Shown here: positions 6,980-11,518 of the stretch, in pieces
Layout of the letters: every line of letters starts with the position of its first letter
Numbering within the stretch: position 1 is the stretch's first letter
Assembly: GCA_900542615.1 (NCBI GenBank)
Contig: UQOG01000059.1
Span: forward strand, 1-11,518
DNA from: an uncultured Eubacteriales bacterium
GTDB taxonomy: Bacteria > Bacillota > Clostridia > Christensenellales > CAG-138
Direction of reading: 5' to 3'
DNA: 11,518 bases
The notes under the pieces: model-generated
Told to the model about the DNA's origin: nothing
Seen by the model: the letters and a program-made list of their open reading frames with translations, nothing else
The model's database searches: none
Translations under genes and position numbers: made by a program

Positions 6980-6998
6980 AATCTGCGGCAAATTCTGC
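6980..6998. repeat. Split direct repeat, distal copy
   Basis: AATCTGC-GGCAAATTCTGC matches the copy at 6902-6926 with one mismatch and lacks its 6-nt central insert. Left edges are 78 bp apart. It is centred about 120 bp upstream of the predicted start of the transporter operon and about 80 bp upstream of the predicted start of the kinase operon, so it could serve either direction. Confidence 0.5.
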
Positions 6999-7033
6999 AT
7001 ACCGTGTCCAGCCGGGCCGGAGCCGTGGCCAGG

Positions 7034-7062
7034 TTGAAAAAAAGCAGGGCATAGCTTAAAAT
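7034..7062 (+). promoter_or_regulatory. Sigma-70-like promoter of the two-component operon
   Basis: TTGAAA at 7034-7039 and TAAAAT at 7057-7062 are separated by 17 nt, each matching consensus at five of six positions. Transcription would start near 7069, giving a leader of about 30 nt before the GTG at 7099. This is the best promoter match in the window. Confidence 0.6.
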
Positions 7063-7098
7063 AAAATAACACGGATCCTGTAGGATGGGGGCGTTATT

Positions 7099-9087
7099 GT
7101 GGGAAGGCGGCGGATCTGGCTGGGGATATGGGCGTTTTGCATGGCGCTGTTATTTTCCATGCCCAGCCGGGGCCTAAACCGGTATTTGAAGGTAGGCTTT
7201 AACCAAAACCTGCCCCCCTTCCAATTTATTGACGCAGACGGGGCATACGCCGGCGTCCATGTGGAGATGTTGGAGGCCATCGGCCGGAACCGGGATTATG
7301 CCATTACCTTTGTCCCCTTCGATACCAACCGGGCCTGCCTGGAGGCCCTGGCTGCGGGCCAGGTGGACCTGGCCATGGGGATCATTCCGGATTCCCTGCC
7401 CCAGGACAGCGGCTTCGTCTGCGCGGACGTGCTTACCAGCTCCCAGCTGTGCATGGTGGTGCGCAACGACGTACTGGAACAAAACCTGCCCATTACCACC
7501 GCCGTTTACGCCTCGGATACCATTCAGCATACCCTGCTGGCCAACCTGGGCATCCATCAGTTCATCGCCGCCGGGAACCAGCGCATGGTATATGCCCGGC
7601 ACCTAAGCGACCCCCGCACCGCCATGATCGGGGTCAAGGACAGCCTTTTGTACCAGCTGATCCAGGACGGGGCGGAAGACGCCTACACGGTGCGCTACAA
7701 TTACCTGGATACCATCGATTTCGGCCTATTGGTGCGCCGGGGGGACGGGGAGCTGCTCCGGGCCATGAATGAAAGCGTTTCCCAGTTTAAGGCAGGGCCG
7801 GGCTACGAAAGCCTGTGCAACCGCTGGCTGCCCAACAGCGACCAAAAGGCCCGGCTGGACCGGGCCATCCGGCAGATCACCACGGGTTCGGTGATCGTGG
7901 CGGCCCTGGTGCTGGGCTATAGCATCATCATGCGGCGGATCCAGCAGGTGCTCAAGCGCCAGGTGGCCCAGCAGACCCAGGAGATCCAGCGGGCCAGCCA
8001 GGAGCTGGAAAAGCAATTCGCCCAATTGCAGGATGAAAACGACCTTCGCAACCGTATCATTAAATATTCTCCCAGCGGGATGCTGCTCTTTGACCTGGAC
8101 TACAACGTGGTATTGATGAACAAAAGCGCCTGCGGCATTGCCGGCCAGGCGGAAAGCTGGGTGGGCCGCAGCGCCATGGAGGTGCCGGTGTTCCGGGAGA
8201 TCCTGGAAAAGGAGGGGCCTTCCGTATTCGTGCCGGGGATGACGGTGGAAAACGGCATCCTACGGCTGGGGGATTCCCCAGGGCAGATGCGGGTATATAG
8301 CTATCTGCTTTACCAGGTGAACCAATACGGCCGGGTGGCGGGGGTGCTGCTAAGCGTATCGGATATGACCAAGGCGGAACGGATGCAGCAGGCGGAATTC
8401 GATAAGCAAAAAAGCCAGGCCCTGACCCGGATCGCCGCGGGCATCGCCCATGAGATCCGCAACCCCCTCATGTCCATCGGCACCTTCGCCACCCTGGTCG
8501 GCACCCGGGGGGAGGACAAGCAGGTGCAGGAATCCTTTGCCAAATATGTGCCCGGGGAGGTGGACCGGATCAACCGGCTCATCGAAAGCCTGATCCACTA
8601 CGCCAAGCCCGCCAAACGCCAAACGGAACGGGTGGACCTGAACCAGCTGCTGGAGGATAGCCTGGCCCTGGTGCGGCCGGTGCTGCGCAAGACGGGATTT
8701 CTGCTGACGGCCCATCTGCAGCCCGAGGCTTATATCCTGGCGGACCGGGATCAGATCCGCCAGGTGCTTACCAATATCCTCATCAACGGCATCCAGGCCA
8801 TGGAACAAAAATTCGCCGCCCAACAGCCGGCCCAGCCCCTTACCCTCACCGTGGAGCTGACCCAGGAGGGGGAAAAATGGCGGCTGCGCATCCGGGACGA
8901 GGGCATCGGCATGACGGAGGCGGAACTCCAAGCCTGCCGGGACCCCTTCTTCACCACCAAGGAGGCCGGGGCCGGGCTGGGCTTGGCCCTATGCGAGCAA
9001 TACATCAAGGAAAACAACGGCGCCATGGAAATGGACAGCGTCAAAGGCCAATATACCCAAATCACCCTGCTGTTTGAAAGGAGTTAG
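7099..9087 (+). CDS. Membrane sensor histidine kinase with periplasmic SBP3-type sensor and PAS domain
   Basis: This 662-residue kinase has a signal or anchor segment (about 5-22) and then an extracytoplasmic domain (about 29-243). That domain resembles family 3 amino-acid-binding proteins: LKVGFNQNLPPFQFID (30-45), VEMLEAIG (55-62) and GQVDLAMG (87-94). One membrane helix (about 262-279) leads to a coiled coil (283-318), a PAS-like domain (about 320-425), a HisKA domain with phosphorylatable His451 in HEIRNPL (451-457), and an ATPase domain. N-box Asn563, DEGIGM (600-605), PFFTTK (616-621) and GAGLGL (624-629) are all intact, so activity is expected. The architecture matches NtrB/AtoS-type partners of NtrC-like regulators. 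Translation starts at GTG 7099, with AGGATGGGGG upstream. The ligand is unknown; an amino acid or small peptide product is plausible given the transporter. Confidence 0.92.
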   Translation: MGRRRIWLGIWAFCMALLFSMPSRGLNRYLKVGFNQNLPPFQFIDADGAYAGVHVEMLEAIGRNRDYAITFVPFDTNRACLEALAAGQVDLAMGIIPDSLPQDSGFVCADVLTSSQLCMVVRNDVLEQNLPITTAVYASDTIQHTLLANLGIHQFIAAGNQRMVYARHLSDPRTAMIGVKDSLLYQLIQDGAEDAYTVRYNYLDTIDFGLLVRRGDGELLRAMNESVSQFKAGPGYESLCNRWLPNSDQKARLDRAIRQITTGSVIVAALVLGYSIIMRRIQQVLKRQVAQQTQEIQRASQELEKQFAQLQDENDLRNRIIKYSPSGMLLFDLDYNVVLMNKSACGIAGQAESWVGRSAMEVPVFREILEKEGPSVFVPGMTVENGILRLGDSPGQMRVYSYLLYQVNQYGRVAGVLLSVSDMTKAERMQQAEFDKQKSQALTRIAAGIAHEIRNPLMSIGTFATLVGTRGEDKQVQESFAKYVPGEVDRINRLIESLIHYAKPAKRQTERVDLNQLLEDSLALVRPVLRKTGFLLTAHLQPEAYILADRDQIRQVLTNILINGIQAMEQKFAAQQPAQPLTLTVELTQEGEKWRLRIRDEGIGMTEAELQACRDPFFTTKEAGAGLGLALCEQYIKENNGAMEMDSVKGQYTQITLLFERS

Positions 9088-9090
9088 GCC

Positions 9091-10446
9091 GTGTTACCCC
9101 GCATATTGATCCTGGACGATGAAAGCAGCATTTGCGTTTCCCTGAGCCTGGCCCTCCAGCCCAATTACGACGTGGCCTGGGAAACCGATCCCCGGTTGGG
9201 CCTGGCCCGGCTTCAGGGGGAATCCTTTGACCTGGTGCTGCTGGATATGGTCATCGGCGAATACGACGGCCTGGATCTATTGGAACAGATCCGCAGCCTG
9301 GACCCTTGGGTGGCGGTGATCATGATGACCGCCCATGGCAGCATTCGCTCCTCGGTGAGCGCCATGAAACGGGGGGCGTTCATGTACCTGACCAAACCCC
9401 TGGACCTGGAGGAGCTCCAGATCCACATGCAGCAGGCCCTGGAATTTCGGGCACTGAATGATAGCGTGGCCTACCTGAACGAGCGGCTTCGGGCCCAGTC
9501 CCAGGCGGAGCAGCTGGTGGGGGTCAGCCCGGCCATGCAAGGGGTGCTCCAAATGATCGAGAAATTCCGCAACGTGGACGCCAACGTGCTCATCCACGGG
9601 GAGAGCGGTACCGGCAAAAGCCTGGTGGCCCAAGCCCTGCACTTCCAGGGCAAGTGGAAACACTTTGTATCGGTGAATTGCTCTGCCATGGACGAGAGGC
9701 AGCTGGAAGAAGAGCTCTTCGGCTATAAGAGCGGCGTGTATCCCGGGTCCGTGGGGGACCAGCGGGGTAAGCTGGATTACGCCAACCAGGGCACCCTATA
9801 CCTGGACGGCATCGGGGATATGCCCTTGAGCTTCCAGGCGAAATTTCTCCGGGTGCTCCAGGAAAAAGCCTTTACGCCGGTGGGCGGCCGGGAGATCCAC
9901 CGGTTCGACGCACGGGTGATCGCCGCCAGCAACCGGGACCTACGGGCCATGGTGGAAACCGGCGCCTTCCGGCGGGATCTGTTCTACCGCCTCAATACGG
10001 TGGAAATCGACCTGCCGCCCCTGCGGGAGCGGCGGGAGGACATCCCCCTGCTGTGCGCCCAGTTTCTCCAGCGGAGCAATGCCCTGGGCGGCCGCCGTAC
10101 CAAGCTCAAGGGCATTACCGCCGAGGCCCAGGAGCTGCTCAACGCCTATGATTACCCGGGAAATGTTCGGGAATTGGCCAATGCCATCGAATATGCGGGG
10201 ATTGTAGCGGCGGATGAATGGATCCGGGGCCGGGACCTGCCCTACCGGTTTTCCGACGGGGATGCCGGAAACCCAGCCGGGGCCCAAGAAACCCTCTTGG
10301 AAGGCAAAACCCTGCAGGAATTGGAGCGGATCGCTATCCTATCCGCCTTCCAGCGCCACGGCGGCAAGCGCAAAGCCATGGCTGCGGAGCTGGGCATCAG
10401 CGAGCGGGGGCTTTGGAACAAGCTCAAAGAATATGACCTGGCTTAA
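9091..10446 (+). CDS. NtrC-family response regulator with degenerate sigma-54 activation motifs
   Basis: This 451-residue regulator has a receiver domain (1-115: acidic pocket Asp9/Asp10, phospho-acceptor Asp52, Thr80, Lys102), an AAA+ domain (about 141-370) and a Fis-type helix-turn-helix (about 407-449). Walker A GESGTGKS (170-177), the arginine-finger region FRRDLFYRLN (293-302) and sensor 2 GNVREL (357-362) are present. Two key sites are not: GAFTGA reads GVYPGS (215-220) and the Walker B glutamate is Gly240 (LYLDG). The alignment is collinear with NtrC, so these are substitutions. They argue against normal sigma-54 activation; it probably acts on sigma-70 promoters or as a repressor. Start GTG 9091 has AAAGGAG inside the end of the kinase gene, 3 nt away. 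It is the cognate partner of that kinase. Confidence 0.93.
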   Translation: MLPRILILDDESSICVSLSLALQPNYDVAWETDPRLGLARLQGESFDLVLLDMVIGEYDGLDLLEQIRSLDPWVAVIMMTAHGSIRSSVSAMKRGAFMYLTKPLDLEELQIHMQQALEFRALNDSVAYLNERLRAQSQAEQLVGVSPAMQGVLQMIEKFRNVDANVLIHGESGTGKSLVAQALHFQGKWKHFVSVNCSAMDERQLEEELFGYKSGVYPGSVGDQRGKLDYANQGTLYLDGIGDMPLSFQAKFLRVLQEKAFTPVGGREIHRFDARVIAASNRDLRAMVETGAFRRDLFYRLNTVEIDLPPLRERREDIPLLCAQFLQRSNALGGRRTKLKGITAEAQELLNAYDYPGNVRELANAIEYAGIVAADEWIRGRDLPYRFSDGDAGNPAGAQETLLEGKTLQELERIAILSAFQRHGGKRKAMAAELGISERGLWNKLKEYDLA

Positions 10447-10497
10447 TCCTCTTTCCGCCCATCCTCTTCCCCCATCCCTGCGAAAGGAGCCTCTGCC

Positions 10498-11187
10498 ATG
10501 GCACAACAATCCACCCTGCGCCACCTGTTCCTGCGGATCTACAGCAACGGGGAGCTTTGCCAGTACCTGTCCGCCATGCTGGATCAGGGCTGGGTCATCT
10601 CCCATTGCAAGGGAAACTTTCTGACCTTTCAGCGCCGCCCCCTGCCCCGGGCCCGGCTGCTGGCAGTTACCACCGAATGCACCCAGCGTAATCCCATCGG
10701 CGACGAACAGGTGGATGAATACATCCAGATCGCCCTGGGAAAAAAATGGCAGCTTCTATGCATCGGCGATTTGGAAAGCCTTTTGCCCGCCCGGCGGCGG
10801 CTTTACTTCTATACCCAGGACCCGGACGCGGTAGCCCTGGAGCCGGATGCGGTCATCGATTTCCAATACGCCCACAGGGCCTATCATACCACCCTGCGCT
10901 GGTGGATCATCTGGACAGTTCTGCTGCTGGCCGCCCTTTTTACCACCATCCCCTTCATGGCTTACGCAGGGGTTCAGCCCCCCCTTTTGCTCATCGACGC
11001 CGCGCTGCTGGTCCTGGCGATCAGCGCCTGCTTCCTGTTCTGGGACCGGCGGGGCCTCTATCGCCACGTGACCCGCCAAGCGCCCTGGCGCAACCGGAGT
11101 TTCCAACGCTTCCGCCGGTGGGAATCCATTCTAGCGGCCGGGCTCTTGGCCCTGTTGCTGGGCATGATATGGCTTCTCTTGGTTTAA
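10498..11187 (+). CDS. DUF2812-like membrane protein of unknown function
   Basis: This 229-residue protein begins with a soluble region (1-115) resembling DUF2812. LRHLFLRIYSNGELCQYLSAML (7-28) is followed by GW (31-32), NFLTFQRRPLP (40-50), a GKKW turn (81-84) and YFYTQDP (103-109). This is the pattern of that Clostridia/Bacilli family, although I cannot run a profile search. Three hydrophobic helices follow (about 135-157, 162-181 and 210-229), with a basic loop at 183-207, and the last helix ends at the C-terminus. ATG 10498 has AAAGGAG 8 nt upstream. It lies 51 nt after the regulator gene with no hairpin, so it is probably co-transcribed. DUF2812 proteins often sit beside regulators; an accessory or regulatory membrane role is a guess. 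Confidence 0.75.
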   Translation: MAQQSTLRHLFLRIYSNGELCQYLSAMLDQGWVISHCKGNFLTFQRRPLPRARLLAVTTECTQRNPIGDEQVDEYIQIALGKKWQLLCIGDLESLLPARRRLYFYTQDPDAVALEPDAVIDFQYAHRAYHTTLRWWIIWTVLLLAALFTTIPFMAYAGVQPPLLLIDAALLVLAISACFLFWDRRGLYRHVTRQAPWRNRSFQRFRRWESILAAGLLALLLGMIWLLLV

Positions 11188-11202
11188 CGGGGCTTTGCCC
11201 CG
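11188..11202. repeat. Stem-loop immediately after the DUF2812 gene
   Basis: CGGGGC (11188-11193) pairs with GCCCCG (11197-11202) around TTT, beginning on the base after the stop codon. No U-tract follows, so it is more likely an mRNA end-protecting hairpin or repeat-element boundary than a complete terminator. Confidence 0.5.
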
Positions 11203-11225
11203 CGCTTCGCTGCGCGTCGCCATGT

Positions 11226-11244
11226 GGGGGGCTGCCCGCCCCCC
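11226..11244. repeat. GC-rich stem-loop
   Basis: GGGGGGC (11226-11232) pairs with GCCCCCC (11238-11244) around TGCCC. It resembles the next stem at 11268-11294, which shares the GTGGGGGGCT start, suggesting two related units in tandem. Confidence 0.55.
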
Positions 11245-11267
11245 TTCCGCAGTTCGCAAGGGTCGTT

Positions 11268-11294
11268 GTGTGGGGGGCTACGCGCCCCCCACAC
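11268..11294. repeat. 11-bp perfect stem-loop
   Basis: GTGTGGGGGGC (11268-11278) pairs exactly with GCCCCCCACAC (11284-11294) around TACGC. It is the second of two similar G6/C6 stems in this region and is probably part of an intergenic repeat element. Confidence 0.7.
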
Positions 11295-11301
11295 CCCCTA
11301 G

Positions 11302-11322
11302 CCCGCTTTTGAAAAAAGCGGG
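11302..11322. repeat. 9-bp stem-loop
   Basis: CCCGCTTTT (11302-11310) pairs with AAAAGCGGG (11314-11322) around GAA. The stem has AT-rich base pairs next to the loop. This is the reverse layout to a terminator, so a repeat-element palindrome is favoured. Confidence 0.6.
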
Positions 11323-11369
11323 GGAAAACCTGCTGGAAAACTTTTCTGGGTTTGCAACGGATTATGCTG

Positions 11370-11405
11370 GCCCGCCGCTCATCGGGAGCGGCGGGCTCGT
11401 TTTGT
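11370..11405 (+). terminator. Intrinsic terminator of the two-component/DUF2812 operon
   Basis: GCCCGCCGCTC (11370-11380) pairs perfectly over 11 bp with GAGCGGCGGGC (11386-11396) around ATCGG. It is followed by TCGTTTTGTTT, a good U-tract on the plus strand. It lies 183 nt past the DUF2812 stop codon. No U-tract is present in the opposite direction. Confidence 0.8.
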
Positions 11406-11463
11406 TTGTAGGAAGTTGAGGTGGGAAAGGTTGGCGGATGGATCGTTTGGCCGGTGGAAGATC

Positions 11464-11518
11464 CCAGCGGCCCGGGGGGGCGGCGGGCGCGCACAGCGCG
11501 CACAAAGCATGGGCGGGG
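11464..11518. repeat. Right copy of exact 55-bp terminal direct repeat
   Basis: These bases are identical to 1-55 over the full 55 positions. If the two copies are the same locus, the molecule is an 11,463-bp circle. If they are two copies of a dispersed repeat, the window is a chromosomal segment bounded by that repeat. The next bases (after 55 at the left end) complete a 16-bp hairpin that the right end cannot show because the window stops. Confidence 0.97.

Larger units (their letters stand above)
6722..7098. promoter_or_regulatory. Divergent control region between transporter and two-component operons
   Basis: This 377-nt gap is more AT-rich than the flanking genes and contains no convincing gene. 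It should hold both promoters. Visible elements are a sigma-70-like plus-strand promoter (7034-7062), a candidate minus-strand promoter (6875-6903), a palindrome over its -10 (6875-6887), a split direct repeat (6902-6926 and 6980-6998) and a leader hairpin (6781-6797). Inverted AT-rich tracts AAAAATTTCC and GGAAATTTTT also lie at about 6938-6968. No -24/-12 sigma-54 promoter with correct spacing was found on the minus strand. Confidence 0.7.
11188..11518. other. Hairpin-rich non-coding region at the right end
   Basis: No convincing gene lies here; the open frames cross perfect inverted repeats and lack ribosome binding sites. The stretch carries stem-loops at 11188-11202, 11226-11244, 11268-11294, 11302-11322 and 11370-11396. 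The last of these is a good terminator for the rightward operon. The region ends in the right copy of the 55-bp terminal repeat. If the sequence is circular, this joins 1-421 as one convergent intergenic region of 697 bp. Confidence 0.75.

Noticed and set aside
6997..7010. Possible sigma-54 -24/-12 promoter on the minus strand (TGGACACGGTATGC)
   Set aside because: The GG and GC elements are 9 nt apart rather than the required 10, and the flanking consensus is poor. The regulator also lacks the sigma-54 contact motif.
6722..7072. N-terminal extension of the binding protein by 117 codons to an upstream ATG
   Set aside because: It would bury the signal peptide and lipobox and span the divergent promoter region. 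The ATG at 6721 has a near-perfect ribosome binding site.
11021..11503. Minus-strand open frame of 160 codons at the right end
   Set aside because: It overlaps the end of the DUF2812-like gene and crosses the whole hairpin array and the plus-strand terminator. It has no family resemblance.
11188..11518. CRISPR array or phage/plasmid origin in the repeat-rich end
   Set aside because: The inverted repeats differ from one another and are not regularly spaced direct repeats with unique spacers. No iteron series or replication gene is present.

Overview
The window is a GC-rich (roughly 60% by eye) bacterial segment. The best fit is a gut-type Clostridia member (Oscillospirales-like). This rests on a Firmicutes-style opp/dpp peptide transporter, a DUF2812-type membrane protein, strong AGGAGG-type ribosome binding sites, and GC-rich intergenic DNA packed with hairpins. 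The taxonomic placement is inference; there is no rRNA or other marker gene.

There are two divergent gene blocks around a control region at 6722-7098. Leftward (minus strand) lie a lipoprotein peptide-binding protein (5093-6721), a cluster of strong hairpins (4997-5077), permeases DppB and DppC, ATPases DppD and DppF, and finally an MgtC/SapB family membrane protein (422-1111). Spacing within dppB-C-D-F is -1 to 13 nt, and mgtC starts only 33 nt after dppF, so all six genes may share one transcript. Rightward (plus strand) lie a membrane sensor histidine kinase with a periplasmic amino-acid-binding-type sensor domain (7099-9087), an NtrC-like response regulator (9091-10446) and a DUF2812-like three-helix membrane protein (10498-11187).

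The layout suggests that the kinase senses an extracellular small nutrient, phosphorylates the regulator, and the regulator controls the divergent peptide-uptake operon, perhaps with mgtC. The regulator is unusual. Its AAA+ domain is full length, but the sigma-54 contact motif GAFTGA reads GVYPGS and the catalytic Walker B glutamate is glycine. No -24/-12 promoter was found between the operons, whereas sigma-70-like hexamers, a split direct repeat and a palindrome are present. A sigma-70-type mode of action is therefore more likely than classical sigma-54 activation.

Both ends (1-421 and 11188-11518) are non-coding and consist largely of perfect GC-rich stem-loops, including intrinsic terminators for both converging operons. 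The first 55 bases are repeated exactly as the last 55. The sequence therefore closes into an 11,463-bp circle on paper. It has no replication, partition, mobilisation or recombination gene, and 55 is a common assembler k-mer length. A dispersed chromosomal repeat that closed an assembly loop is at least as likely as a real circular molecule.
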